Part shown: positions 1-12,660 of the stretch, one piece after another
How the letters are laid out: the number at the start of each line of letters is the position of its first letter
Position numbering within the stretch: position 1 is the stretch's first letter
Assembly: GCA_003194525.1 (NCBI GenBank)
Contig: NBIV01000016.1
Coordinates: forward strand, 1 to 64,000
DNA from: Gracilariopsis chorda
Lineage: Eukaryota; Rhodophyta; Florideophyceae; Gracilariales; Gracilariaceae
Direction of reading: 5' to 3'
Length of the DNA: 64,000 nt
Position numbers and translations under genes: made by a program
The notes under the pieces: model-generated
Told to the model about the DNA's origin: nothing
The model's input: only the letters and a program-made list of their open reading frames with translations
The model's database searches: none

Positions 1-27
1 TTGATCGCACTGTTTTCAACTTGTTTT

Positions 28-118
28 GGGGCTTTTAGCTAAGAGCACCCTTTTGGCTTTTATTATTACAACTTTTTGGCCCCCTGCGTCACCGTCCCGT
101 GATGGCGCCCACAGAGTG
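28..118 (+). repeat. LTR-like end plus primer-binding-site-like sequence, copy 1
   Basis: This stretch aligns almost without gaps to 3407-3497 (about two thirds identical by eye), with the strongest match in the last 40 bases. TGGCGCCCACAG begins at 103 and resembles the TGGCGCC-type primer binding sites that follow the 5' LTR of many Ty3/gypsy elements. The repeat may therefore be an LTR end with its PBS. No gag or pol reading frame is visible downstream, and the LTR start lies outside the window, so the assignment is inference. Confidence 0.4.
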
Positions 119-848
119 TTTACACTGGCTGCATGCAGAAATTGGCAGTTGGCCTCCTGGACAAACAAGAGCCAATAAAATTAGGCCAAGTTGCTGAAAT
201 GTGGCCGGCGCCATTCCAGGCTTGGTGTTCAGAATCAACCCTCCGAGGGTTGACTCTGATCGCCAAACAGTCCACCAAATGTGAGACTCGTGCAGAAATC
301 CATAACATGCACTCGAGACTAAGAAAGGCAGCCCTGGCGGCCTGTCGTGTGGCCTACTCGACTGCACTGTGTTACTCTCTACTCTTGAAAACGCCCCAAA
401 AAACTCCCAGGTGCTCGAAAAATGCTTCAAATCATAGAGACGTGGTTTTCACCCCCACACTATGCCATGAGCACACTCCTGGAAAACGAATTCTGTCCCA
501 TGGCACAGAAAATGACTTCATAATCACAACAAACTTTACCGAAAGCATTATATTTGACATCATATTTCCTCTGCTCGAAACATCGCGAAGCCAATGCAAC
601 TGTGGCAGTCCATATCGTAGAAAATTGTCTACAAGAGGACGCAAACCGCTCCTGCAATCTATAAACCTCCTTGGCATGGAACTGCACTACATGAAAATCT
701 CCTGCAAATCATATCAAGTATGCACATTCTTTGCAATAACACCTTCGTAGTTGAGCGTTTGGCTTGGCTACGATCTATTTGTACTTCTACATGCAACGAA
801 ACTTGACAAAAAGATCGTTTCAGAGTACGGTGGCCGAAGGTAGAATAA

Positions 849-1497
849 CAGAAGGCATGTGAAGCATTGCTTGAAAACAACCGTCCTTTTGGTTCTCTCT
901 TGAGAGGTGTGTTTGGAGTTAAAGATGGAGGAATATTTAAATGGCAAAACGACTGGGACTATAGCTTGCAGAATGCTTATTATGAGGGTTATACGCAACA
1001 GGAGGAAGCGGCAAACTTGTTCACGTTCTATTTCGTTGGAGAGATCATTCACGCTGCCATTGTCTTTCCTGGCAGCTGGCACGACACAAAAATTGCATGT
1101 ATTGCTGGGTTGTAATACTCCAAACCGTCAGATAGTGCGACTCCATCAGGAATGGCAATTCTTGGAGATTTGGCGTTTGTGAGCAACACGAGATGCACTA
1201 ACGGTAAGATACTTCGTACGAGAAAGAGGAATGAAACTAACGACATTCCGAAATCAGAGGAGATGGCAGCTATAGATCTCGTTTTGCAGCGCATATTGTT
1301 TAGTGAGAGGCAAAGAGCTGATTGGAGAATTCGTGGCATCAAAGGGCCGTTTCCACCGCATCAGCATAACTGACAACATATGTAAACCATCGAGCAATTC
1401 TTATTGAGTTGGGATTACGTTTACTTAAATTTTGAGCACGGTTGATGGAACACAACCAAATTGCATCTACTTACAATGCGACTAAACCGTGAGTGCA
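849..1497 (+). pseudogene. Degenerate Harbinger/PIF-like transposase (DDE_Tnp_4 type)
   Basis: One reading frame runs from about 849 to 1373, broken by a TAA at 1113, and continues in a second frame to about 1497, so at least one stop and one frameshift inactivate it. Readable blocks in family order are a PFG...GVFGVKDG segment (first catalytic Asp), LQNAYYEG, NLF.F...GEIIHAA..PGSWHD, GMAILGDLAFVS (second Asp), RQRADWRIRGIKGPF and, in the shifted frame, LIELGLRLLKF followed by HNQI. This order matches the DDE endonuclease family of PIF/Harbinger transposons. The N-terminal third is missing or unreadable. The fragment is a transposon fossil, not a functional enzyme. Confidence 0.75.
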
Positions 1498-1628
1498 GGC
1501 CAACACACGAAAAGCTAAGCGCGCGAATGCGAGCGGGGCAAGCTTTAACGCGCACTTAGCACTTAGCCCGCAGGCCAAGGCCCACGCGAGCGAAAGCTCT
1601 GCGACCCTTTCGAAGGATGACCTAATTG

Positions 1629-2290
1629 TTACTGTACGTTTTCTTCCACGGGCGTCTCAGAGAGCTTCCCGACCAAAATTTCTAGGGCCGCTTTCATGCC
1701 TGCAATCATCTCTTTCGTATCCTTCCTACTTTTATTGACTTCTTCCTTCAATGTATCGACTTCTTTCTTAACAGCATTGGTGATCATGGCCTTCTGGTTA
1801 GCATTAGTCTGCTCATTTTGATCTGTGGCCAAAAACGAGTTCGCAATTGCACTCATGAACTTCGTCATGCTATCCATACTTTTCAATATTACATATTCAG
1901 TTCTAAGTTTCTTCGCGTTTAAGCCAACCTGTGTAATCGGTCGTCGTTTCTCTTGTGCTCTAATGCCCATGTTCTGCCTTTAATGTTATTCTTTTTCTTT
2001 TCTTTTTGTCAATTTTATGCGTTGTGTCGCTTTTGCTATCCTCTACCAGTTTTGGTGCTATCGTTATCTGTATATTTCGAGCAATATGCTTCGCTTTTCG
2101 AACATCTGGTGGTCAAGATGGGTCTCCAGTTGGCTTCTTTGCGTTGCAAAGTTTATCGAAGTTGTTCTTAAATGAATCTTCATCTCTTGAAAGACGTATA
2201 TTTTCATCGTTCCACTTCTCAAACTCATGGGCAACAGCCACCTACATGTTCCTTCCAATTGGCTGCACACATTCAACTATATAAAGCAGA
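1629..2290 (-). pseudogene. Degenerate Myb/SANT-like and coiled-coil partner of the Harbinger-like element
   Basis: Reading on the minus strand from about 2255, one frame gives HEFEKWNDEN, SRDEDSFKNNFDKL, KKPTGDP and VRKAKHIARNI, interrupted by a TGA. A second frame (1970 to 1629) encodes a Lys/Glu-rich coiled coil of 113 residues. A trihelix or Myb-like N-terminus followed by a coiled coil is usual for the accessory protein encoded beside Harbinger-type transposases. Its convergent position 130 bp from the transposase relic supports the link. The frame change and internal stop mark it as broken. The family name rests on motif memory only. Confidence 0.5.
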
Positions 2291-2299
2291 GCGGTGACG

Positions 2300-3400
2300 T
2301 CATGTTTGCTGTAGTTAGTGCTCATTAACGCCCTTTCGTTACCCTTGCGACATTTTGTTAATATAAATGCAGTTTTTTGTGTTTTCAGAGAAGTTACGTT
2401 TCCGGATGGTATGGATTGCCCGTTGGAATACAACTGAGAAGGTTGCTTTGGGTGGCGAAACGTGTAAAATGTTCTGGCACTGCTGGAACACACGTGTAGA
2501 GCGTTCCAGCAGCCCTTAGAGCATTCTTTGCTTCGCTAGCCGAGCCATTTTACTGTATTGAAGTGATGCTGGTGCCAGAAAACGGGAGTTTTTTTAGTTT
2601 GTGTGCAGCTCCAGAGGCTCTTAGAAGCCAATGGAGTAACTTAGACGCACAAATGAGTACTTAGAAAGTAGTAATGCGTTTATGCCTTGTTTAATATGCT
2701 TTTACACGCTATAAGAGGCACGTTGAGGCCCAAAATTTGGTTTGGACTCATATTAACATTACAATCATACACATACAACACACCTCAACCTTTTACACTC
2801 TTCCAATCAACTATTCAACCATCATCTGCATCTAGTGACACGTTTGCCGTTAGGTGAAAACTTTGGGTGAAGAATTGCCGTCGCTGAGACCAGTTAAAGC
2901 GCTTAAAGCGTAAAAGAGAGACGGGAAATATCTACCAAAAGTGCTTCTGTCGTCTGTGAGCCCTACCAGAGATTTGCTCCGACAAAGTGTTGGTCAAGGG
3001 ACTTGGTGATTTCTGGGCGGAAGTGCTGTACATAAAGCTGTCCAAAAGAGGACTTGCTGTGCAATACTTTCTGAAAAGGGCCAGATTAAATACGGATTGA
3101 AAGCATAACCCGTTGTTAGTAAGCCCTGTAAGCATTGTAGGCGTTTGCTTCTGGTTTGCACAGAAGTAGATAGGCTGCAGAAATCGCTACACATTTAGAG
3201 TGTCTGATCTGAAGCCAGGAGTCTGACTCATAGTGGCCATTGACGGAAATTCTTGGTCTTGCGCCGTTTCAAGAAGTTTTGAAAGAGTTTTCTTGGATTG
3301 AGAATCTTGTTCTCTCTTTTGTTTTTATATGCTTAGCGGGTTGAGTCCTTTTGATTCCTGCATTTCCATTTGTTCGCTTCTTTCTGTTTATCATTTTCAT
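2300..3400. other. No gene recognised
   Basis: Only short overlapping reading frames occur here, with no recognisable domain and no consistent codon bias. The stretch lies between the Harbinger-like relic and the second LTR-like repeat and probably belongs to decayed mobile DNA. Confidence 0.5.
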
Positions 3401-3406
3401 CTGTAC

Positions 3407-3497
3407 GGGGCTTTCGCTACGAGGAGACCCTTTTGAGCCTACTTTGTTGCTAAATTTGCCCCCCTGCGTCACTGTTTTGTGATGGCGCCCACAGTTG
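3407..3497 (+). repeat. LTR-like end plus primer-binding-site-like sequence, copy 2
   Basis: This is the second copy of the 28-118 repeat. The shared core is CCCCCTGCGTCAC followed by TGATGGCGCCCACAG, with the PBS-like TGG at 3483. The two cores are 3380 bp apart in direct orientation. The right flanks differ (AGTG versus TTGC), so similarity stops just after the PBS-like sequence, as expected for two unrelated insertions or for an LTR/PBS boundary. Confidence 0.4.
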
Positions 3498-3526
3498 CGT
3501 TGAAGCGGAATCTCTGGCCTCAGTTG

Positions 3527-3966
3527 TCATTTTTGGAGATCAAAGAGCGACGAAATACTTTTAGTGGTATCAGGTTTGTAAAGGTAATCGATGTTATGGC
3601 GTTCTTTGACAGTGGGGCAGGCAAAGACGGGGGATGGGCTAAAGAAGCACAGGGTTTCGGTAGCCTGTTTGGCGCCAATATTTGGCGTGTTGGTTTGTCG
3701 CGGAATTTCTGAATCGATCACGAAGGGCGCCATATATCTGGTGGGCTGGTTTTCTGGCAATTCTGCATGCAGCCACTGAATGTACACCTTCTTAAGAGCT
3801 TCCGGCGAAAGAAAGTCGCTACGAATGCCTTGGGAAGGAGAACATGCTCCTCAGTTACTGAGCAGTAGTTCCCGTGATGTTCCCCACCTTCCCAAGTAAG
3901 ATATATACTCCTAGTAGACATGGAGTCCACCTTCCCATTCTGTGTCTGATTTTGTGTTGTCTCCAT
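3527..3966 (-). other. Possible coding relic in two frames, unrecognised
   Basis: Two overlapping minus-strand frames (3966-3718 and 3850-3527) carry protein-like sequence. In the second, LSPEALKKVYIQWLHAELP is followed by PTRYMAPFVI and an unbroken run to 3527. Switching frame near 3800 would join them. The family is not recognised. It may be a decayed transposon or host exon beside the LTR-like repeat. Confidence 0.2.
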
Positions 3967-4231
3967 CGAGGAGAATCGAACTGGACTCGCAGCTCCGCCG
4001 AAGACCAGAAACGTAAACTTTAACAGCTCTGAACATATTGACTGGTACTTGCACGGCTGCTTCGAAGCGAGAGGTGGTGGATGCTACCGTTAGTACTACG
4101 CTACTCCCGACAGCTTTTTAAGAGGGATTGTAGTACTGAAAGGACAGAGCTGTCACGGTAAAGGAGAACTAGAGAAGGACATAGAGCCGATACCTGACTT
4201 GTGTCCCTTACAATTAAAGAGAGATAAGTGG

Positions 4232-4283
4232 GAAGTGGTTATGACCAGAAAAGCTGAGAAGTGGTTATGACCAGAAAAGCTGA
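4232..4283 (+). repeat. 26-bp tandem duplication
   Basis: The unit beginning GAAGTGGTTATGACC is present twice head to tail without mismatch, followed by the first bases of a third unit. Confidence 0.85.
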
Positions 4284-4470
4284 GAAGTGATACATATGTA
4301 TACTGCAAACTCAAGACCCTCTATTCTGTTGTTGTAGTAGATTCACCCTCTTTCAGACATTCCTCTCTGCCCAACATGGAGGGAACTTTGTTCGTGAATT
4401 CGTGCGATACCGGCGAGGCCTTTACGGCCTCCCTGTTCATTCAAGGGCGGCTTCTTGCGGGCACCATTGT

Positions 4471-4605
4471 ATAATGTAGACGCCGGGAGCACAAGCTGAT
4501 CCATCTTATTGCGGATACTACTGTGCAATGCAGATGCCTGGAGCACAAGCCGGCCTCCTCGAGTTGTGTCCATCTTCCTGCCGCTGTCGGGGAAGCGAAT
4601 GGAGC
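4471..4605 (+). repeat. Dispersed repeat family, double copy
   Basis: Two adjacent degenerate units are centred on GGGAGCACAAGCTGATCC (4485) and GGAGCACAAGCCGGCC (4540). The second continues into a TCTTCCTGCC...GGGGAAGCGAATGGA block. The same order of blocks occurs at 31355-31425 and 19270-19350. No protein is preserved. Confidence 0.5.
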
Positions 4606-5382
4606 GCCGATTGCGTCTCTCACGAAGGCCCATAATCTACAGAAGGAGCAGTCCTAACCCTTCCTACTACTGGTAAGTTCAGTCTTGCGATTGACCGTGA
4701 CACAGTTGGCGTCGTGGTACTGCTCTCCTGCTCTCAATGCAATACGACAGCCTCCGTTATACACGCTAGCCTTCCAACCTGCGAGCATGATGTGCCCTCT
4801 TCGGGTGCCGGCTGTTAAGCATCGAGCTCAGGCTAGGAAGGCGACCGGAGACTTCTGGGTTTCGATCAATTACGGAAGGAACTCGACCTCTAGCAAGAGA
4901 TGCACATCCGAGACGCCAGGTATTTCACATTTCAGTGTTGGTATGGGGGAGGGGGGAAGGGGTGGGCGGGAGGAATTTGGAGCACCGTTGTCTTACATAC
5001 AACCAGCCTACGACTATCTACTGCAAGTTCATTTCGCTTCTCTTTGTAAAAAAAGGCACAAGAAGACTTTGAAATAGTGAAGTGCAATTTAAGCAAGCCG
5101 AAGTGCTGCAAACGTATCCAGGAGTTCTTCCCGATTAAACTTCATTCGACAAAAGCCTCGATGTGAAAATGAGCCAGGTCCACACAACTCCTTGCTCAGC
5201 GGAAACCAAAAACGACTACACCAACCACCATTCCTATGACACTAACTTACGAGTGGTACAGAACATCATTAAGGAGTTACTTCAGCAATTCTTCCAGCAC
5301 TTGATAGATGGAACCCCAGTATGCAAGTAGATAAGGAAATGCGCCCCAATTACAATCGGGACAGCATATCAACACATTCCGC
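4606..5382. other. Actin 3' flank, no gene recognised
   Basis: A 130-codon open frame on the plus strand (4685-5077) contains a purine-rich low-complexity run and resembles no family. Nothing else is supported between the repeat at 4605 and the actin stop codon. Confidence 0.4.
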
Positions 5383-6641
<1,259 letters not shown>

Positions 6642-6996
6642 ATTGTATAACGTGACGAAGAAGAGACGGAGAAGTGAAGTTGGGCGTAGAACGCGGTTAA
6701 CAGGAGCAGAAGGTGGGCGGTTGAACGAAAAAAGCGGCAATCTACCACGAGGGGAGGTGGATCGGGGGGCAAGGAAGTTTGATATGCAGTGGGAGGGAGA
6801 GGAGAGGACAGTGGGGCTGGGGGCAGAGGGCAGGGAGGCAGTAAGTAGAGCGTGGAGGGAGGTGTCAGGAACTATAATAATGGCTGAGCACAAGCCGAGG
6901 AGAGGGGGTCATGTGGACACCCATTTTAGGCCATGAATCAGTGCGCAGTCAAAAATTCGGGTGAGCGGGCACGAAAACTGGCAAGCGTATCAGCGG

Positions 6997-7001
6997 CCAA
7001 T
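6997..7001 (+). promoter_or_regulatory. CCAAT box candidate
   Basis: GGCCAATGG sits in the GC-rich gap upstream of the actin start, about 355 bp from its ATG. A second CCAATCAG lies near 7290. A role in actin transcription is inference from position and motif only. Confidence 0.25.
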
Positions 7002-8473
7002 GGCAGCTATCGAACGGCTGAAAAACGGGCGCGAGCAAATTTTCAACGTTTAAAACGGCGCTCTGCCGCGCGACAATATATGGACCGCGGGGCGCGCAGC
7101 AGGAGAGCATGCCGCCTCATGTGATAGGATTACGTGGTCCGCGGAGCAGGCGCCGCTTCAGTGTCAGCACGAGTGCAAGTAGTGCTGTTCTGTGTGCGTG
7201 TCAGTCCACAGCTTTCTGTTCATATTATTACTCCTGCCGAGGCGGCCGCTTGAGCGGGCCCTGATGCTGTCGGCGACCATTACGCGCCAGCCAATCAGCG
7301 TATCTTATCTCTTGTTTCGCTTCGCGCCTACATTGCTGGGGCGTTGCTCGCCTAGGTTTTCACTTCAAACGTTCTTTCTCGTATTGCCCCGCGCGCACTG
7401 TAAGCTGTGTGCGGTCCAGACGCAGGACCGATGGCTATCGCCGACTGTACGTGTATATGTTCTTCCCGACTTGGCGTTACAGTGTCGGACTTTGCCGCAG
7501 GCCAAAATCTTACCCTTTATCAATACTATCGTTCCTTTTTTTTTGCGGCAGGCTCCCCTTGTAGCAAGGGTACCACTCTTCTTGGCTCGAAGGCTGGACC
7601 AATATTCACCCGTAGTAGAGTGTTAACCCAGGTGGGTTCAATTCGAGTAAAGTGGCGATCTATAGAGCTGCATCAATCTTTATGAACTTCCCTTGTCTCC
7701 CGCACTTCCGGCCAAGCCACCAACAGTTGGACAGTTTTCTGCACCTGGATTCTCGAAGCCCCCGCGATGGGCACCAGTTAGACACGTCACAGCAAGGCGA
7801 TACGTGGTGTGCTGGGTTCTGTAAACAGTCACACAGATCAACAGATGGAACCTCATTGCTGTTTCACGTCGCAGCCTACCTTCGTACATAAAACCGCCTC
7901 AGCTTGCACACTCCCAACATCTTTTTGCGACGCGCTGATGGGCGAGAGGATGAGCGCTGAAGAGCCTGGCGAGTAGTGCTGGTTGTGTGAGACGACTGGG
8001 GCACAAAGGTGTCTGGCCAGACACGGGAAGAAGGTGGACAACAATACTTGTATCCAGGAGCTCTCACGATGTCATGCTGTTGCCGTTGTCGCCGATGTGA
8101 ATTGGCTCCGAGTGCGTCTCAAATCGATTTGCACCCTCCAATCCTGATTGAACACGTGGTGTCGTGGCTGTCGTGTGTTGCGACTTTGATCCCCAAAATT
8201 GGCCAAACGTTGCCGGTTTTCCACTTGATCCGCAGCCCCGTGAACGTTTCGGTTTCCCACGAACTTCTTTGCCTGCATCTTTGTACTATCCGGTGCATCA
8301 GCACAATCTTGATCTGTGCACCAACGGGACGGTCGTAATATCTCCACTATCAACACGTACCTTCACGCTCTCATATCAAGCCCTTCTCAATTCTACAAAA
8401 CCTCCGCATCAGCGCGCGGTCTGTTAAGGAGAGAAAACGCGCCCGTCAAGTGCGAATCGATGAATCACAAGTC
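7002..8473. other. Actin/importin intergenic region, no gene confirmed
   Basis: Overlapping frames of up to 144 codons occur on both strands (for example 7192-7626 and 8009-8338 on plus, 8356-8072 on minus), but none shows a recognisable domain. Because neighbouring genes contain indels, a frame-disrupted gene here could be missed. The last part is probably the 5' leader of the karyopherin gene. Confidence 0.35.
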
Positions 8474-11400
8474 ATGACAGCACAACAGTCAGCAGAACGC
8501 ATTTATTACATTCTCAAGGACGCTCTCACCCAACAAGCCGAAGTACGAAAGCGAGCAGAGAAAGCCTTGCGAGATGCCGAAGAGAAGGAAGACTATTTTG
8601 CCTCCCTGGCTGCGATAGCCACCGCCCCAAACGATCAGGCCGAGTCACAAGTACGCTGGTTGGCCGCCGTGTGCGGAAAAAACGCCGTTTTTTCGATCAT
8701 GGCGCCGTCGGGTATCTCGTTCTTCTGTTACCGACGAAGAGCGCGAATACGTCCGCTCATGTCTTCTTTCCGCGCTTGGAGAACCACAGTCCACCATTTC
8801 CACTCAAATTTCTGTGTGGATTTCGTACATTGCGCGGTCGGACTTTCCCAACGACTGGCCTAATATTCTCAGTGATCTCGTGCAAGCGTCTAAAAAAGAA
8901 GATGGTTCTGTGGTGTTGCACGCGCTTGTTACTTTGGATATGGTGTTGAAGCAACTGGCATCTCGACGCTTGATTCCTCATCGAAGGGCTTTGTATCGCG
9001 TTGCACCAATGGTGTTCTCCGAGTTGCATAACCAGTTTTGTAACAGTTTAAACATTCTCTTGCAGAATGCAGCCCCCGAGGAACAACTTAAGATGCATTT
9101 TGACGTCTTGGTACGTTGCATGAAGAGCTTTCGACGTTTGATTAACTACGGATGCGAGAATCCTGCCGACATTGCCCAGCTGCCAAGCGTTATGTCCAAG
9201 ATCGTTGAATACCCGGATGTGTTCATGCGTGGCGCCACGATTGGAACAGAGTTTCAGATCCGTCTCAGTCACCTTGCATCCAAACTTGTACGAGTAATGC
9301 ATGAGGGACATCCTGTGCAATTCCAAGCTTACTTGCCCACCTTTTTAAAGCTCTACTACGACACGATCATATCCTACACCCCTGGGGTATCGCATGATCG
9401 CACCTGTTACCAAGCTGCATTGTTTCTCAAGAATGTTGCACAATGTCCTTCGTACAGAATTAACAGCACGACGATTGCGCAGTTTAAGGCTGCCCCAAAC
9501 TTGAATCCAAAGCCACAAGGGCAAGCATCAGCTGACACATGCCGCGATATCGTTCTGCTGTTCTTTGATGACGACAGAACAGACCTTCTAATTGAAGCTA
9601 TGATCACCAAGATCTTTGTATTGACCAAACGAGAAGTGGAGACATGGGCGGCGGATCCAGAGTCTCTGATTCTGGATGAGGATGCGGCGGAATGGGGAGC
9701 TCAAAGCCTGCGGCACGAATGTGAAGAGCTGTTCAAAATGCTTCTGATCCGGGACAAACCTCGGATCGTTCCAAAGATCCTCAAGTTGGCTGAAGCGGTT
9801 TCGAAGGACAAACCTCTAATGCTTGACGCGTGCTATAGAGCAGTTGGGCGGGCTGTTTACGACATTCAGGGGGCATTTGACTTTGAAGTGTGGTTAAATG
9901 GACATCTTGGGGCGATCTTGCAGTCGGACTATAGCGACAACCTCGGAGAGCGCATCATTCAGGCGCGAACGGCGTGGCTTGTGGCTCAGTTTGCAGAACA
10001 GCTAACGAGAGACTCTCGAAGAGTGATAAACCCTTTGTTAGTTCGTCTGGTGACTTTTATGGAACGTGACTTGGTGGTTGCGTTGACTGCGGCTAAAGCG
10101 ATCCAGACACTTGCGGAGGATCTGGGGTTTCATGCGGGCGATTTTGCGGCGCATCTGCACGTGTGCCTGGAGAATTGCTTCCGGTTGATGACCAAGTGTG
10201 ACGCGTTTGAAACAAAACGGGATATACTTGGGACTGTTACGTGTCTTGTGGAACGGTGCTTGCCGCAGCACGTTGCGGGGGAAGTGGAGTTGATTGCGAC
10301 GGCTTTACCCCAAATGTGGGAAAACACTGGAGTGATCTCCGAACATACGAATGAACGACTGATGGAGAAAAGAGACCTGGAGGGTGGGCTGGACGTTAGC
10401 GGACTTCACGAGAAGAGCTCTGGTGGGGAGGTGTTGCTGCGGACGTCGATTGTGGGACTGCTGACAGCTCTAATGCGCAAAGTAGGCGCTGTTTGCGTGC
10501 AAGTGGAGAGAATGAATCGGATGGTTATTGCGGTGCTGCAATTCTCGCTGGACATGTCGAAGGAGGGAGGCGGTCTGTATCTGGTTGAGGAAGGATGTGA
10601 GCTATGGAGCGCTTTGATTGCAGCCAGTACCAAGTATACGAAGGAAGTGCGAATGCTATTCCCGATGACGGAAAGAATCCTGGGTGTGGACTTTGACAAC
10701 CTTCGCGAGGTGTTCCGCGTGATGGAGAGCTACGCGCTGCTTGGGGGGGATGAATTTATGAATGAATTTGGGGATGCACTGAAATCGATCCTGATGAGGG
10801 CGCTGGGGGCTGTGAAGGACCGCGGCTGTCTGGCGGCTGCGGATATTCTTAACAGTATGTTGATTCGATTCCCTGGACAGGGGGTGCGATACATGGCGGA
10901 GATTCTGCGGGACATGTTGGCGAAGGTGTTTGCGAAACGGGAGAGTCAGGTTGTGAGTTGCGCGTTTGTGGGACTGCTTGCTAGGGCAGTTTTGACGAAC
11001 ATTGAGGAGTTTGAGACGTTGGTATTGGAAAGGGATGAAAGCAAGTGCGTGGATTTGATGGACTGCTTGGTGGAGAACTTGGATGCAATGTATGGGTTGG
11101 CGATACGGAAGAGAACGGTTGCTTGCCTATGCATGGTTATGAGACGGTACTGGGCGAGTGAGGCGATTCGGATGCGATTCGGTGCGGTGGCTAGTGTGAT
11201 TGTGCAGGTGGTACGGCAGGAAGAGAACGCGGGGAAACGAGACGGGGCTGGCGGGGAGGGAGGGAAGGAGTTTTGCGCTGCTGGTTGCCAAGTACGGGGA
11301 GGAGGCTAGCGGCGGGGTTGAAGGAGACGGCGTTGCTGCGGGCGGTGTAGTGCTGCCCGGCGATGATCGAGCGGCGGCGGTGCGGAATATGGACGGGAGC

Positions 11401-11541
11401 GGGGCGATTGAAGTGCGTGCGTTGGCGACGGGGCTGGTACAGGCGCTTCGCGCACTTGGGGAGGCGCAGTGGCAGAGCGCAGTGCGTGCGGTGGATGGCG
11501 CTGTGCTGCAGCAGCTTGAGGCGCTACTTTGCGTGCGGTGA
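8474..11541 (+). CDS. Importin-11-type karyopherin beta, two frameshifts
   Basis: This encodes a nuclear transport receptor of the importin-beta superfamily, which carries cargo through nuclear pores under Ran control. The N-terminus fits the importin-N domain: a short helix, then SQVRWLAAVCGKN, then (one frame over) SWRRR and EEREYVRSCLL, matching the importin-11 pattern VRWLAVLYFKN...YWRR. HEAT-like helices follow to the end. A T-run at 8687-8692 has one base too many, shifting the frame. A second shift occurs in the purine-rich stretch 11230-11275, after which the true C-terminus (LLVAKYGEEASGG...LEALLCVR) is in another frame. ATG at 8474 was chosen because the frame opens upstream only with a non-ATG codon. 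Corrected length is about 1,020 residues, normal for the family. A closely related karyopherin is possible. Confidence 0.8.
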
Positions 11542-11864
11542 CATGCCGTCAATTCACTTACTGCGAGCCGCGCTCATGGGTGGGCGCTCGGGTGGAACGG
11601 CGCTTTTTCGGGGGTTTGTTTGTGCGCGAATTTGAGCTGTTGCAATTGTTGCGTGCTGTTGTGCTGCGAGAGGGTGTCATAAGATAGCTGCAGCACGCTC
11701 GCTCGCTGTGCGGATTGCTGCCTGCGCCATTTGGTTTTTCCGATTTGAGCTGGAGGAGCTACAGGGGGTAAAGGTAAAGGCTTACCGCCACCTCGGTGCT
11801 GGTTTGTTGGTGGCGTGCTTCCCTGCCTCCGTGTGTGTGCGTCTCTCTGGAGAAGACTGTTGTC
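11542..11864. other. Gap between karyopherin and zinc-finger gene
   Basis: GC-rich DNA of about 320 bp with no supported gene. It presumably holds the karyopherin terminator and the next promoter. Confidence 0.4.
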
Positions 11865-12490
11865 ATGGAGCGAGTTGGCGGGCCGTGTTGCGCGGGCGCG
11901 GTGCGCTTTGCATCCGCCTTAGAATTGCTTAGCCATGTTGCGCTTGGACATTGCTCACCTGCATCGGGCGCCGCGTCGAGCGCCGCCGCGTGGCGAGGCG
12001 TGCGTGCCGTCAAAGCGCCCGTTGCTCCGTCCAGATTCTGCCACATCTGTTCGAGGACGGGCAGCAAAGTTCGTATCATCTCGTGCCATAATGTTCGTTC
12101 CGGGCGTTGCAGAAAGGTTATCTGCGACAAGTGCTTCTCCGAGTAGGTGACTTGCTCCCTCGCGCCCCTTTTTCTCTGTGGTTCGAGTCGTGCGTTGAGT
12201 TGCTGACCCCCCTTTCTTCGCGTGCGGCGGTGCTTTAGATTTGGGTGGGATTGGGGCACGGCGTGCAGGGGGAGTGGTTGTGTACGCATTGTAGAGGACA
12301 GTGTCCTGAGAGGGCGCAATGTTCTGTGTATAGAAGGACTAATGAACGACGTAGGGAGCTTCTGCTGAGCCGTCGTGGAGGACGTACTGCCATTTTCAAG
12401 ACGAGACGCGCTGCTAGACTACCGCCTACTTGTCAACCACTCCACTTCGTACCACCGCCTTCTTCGTCTTCACCCGCGCCGCACCAGTGA
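11865..12490 (+). CDS. CDCA7-type zinc-finger protein (zf-4CXXC_R1), one intron, one frameshift
   Basis: Exon 1 ends with a cysteine-rich block FCHICSRTGSKVRIISC, then GRCRKVICDKCFSE. An intron (12143-12238, GTAGGT...TTTAG) follows. Exon 2 starts FGWDWGTACRG and, one frame over, gives EWLCTHCRGQCPERAQC. This cysteine pattern is the zf-4CXXC_R1 domain of CDCA7-like proteins. In animals CDCA7 binds hemimethylated or nucleosomal DNA and recruits the remodeller HELLS to support DNA methylation. The frame change requires one extra G in the G-run near 12267, like other indels in this part of the window. The start at 11865 is the first ATG in the frame. The N-terminal 60 residues are Ala-rich and unassigned. 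Whether the protein works with a HELLS partner here is inference. Confidence 0.65.
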
Positions 12491-12660
12491 ACTCTTTTTT
12501 TACTCTGTACATTCGCTTTTACGGCTCACGTTGAATTCGATGAATAAATGATGGCGCCGCCCCCACTCCGCTCGCTGTGTTGCTTTTTCTTTTTCTTTTG
12601 AACACCACAGCCGCCGACAAACTGTGCTTGCGCGGACGAGCACCACTTGCGTCCCTGGCG

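Noticed and set aside
133-750. 205-codon plus-strand frame
   Set aside because: It starts just after the PBS-like site, but the translation shows no gag, zinc-knuckle or other domain and overlaps several equally long frames on the other strand.
4685-5077. 130-codon plus-strand frame
   Set aside because: It contains a purine low-complexity run and no family signature; it is probably the 3' flank of actin.
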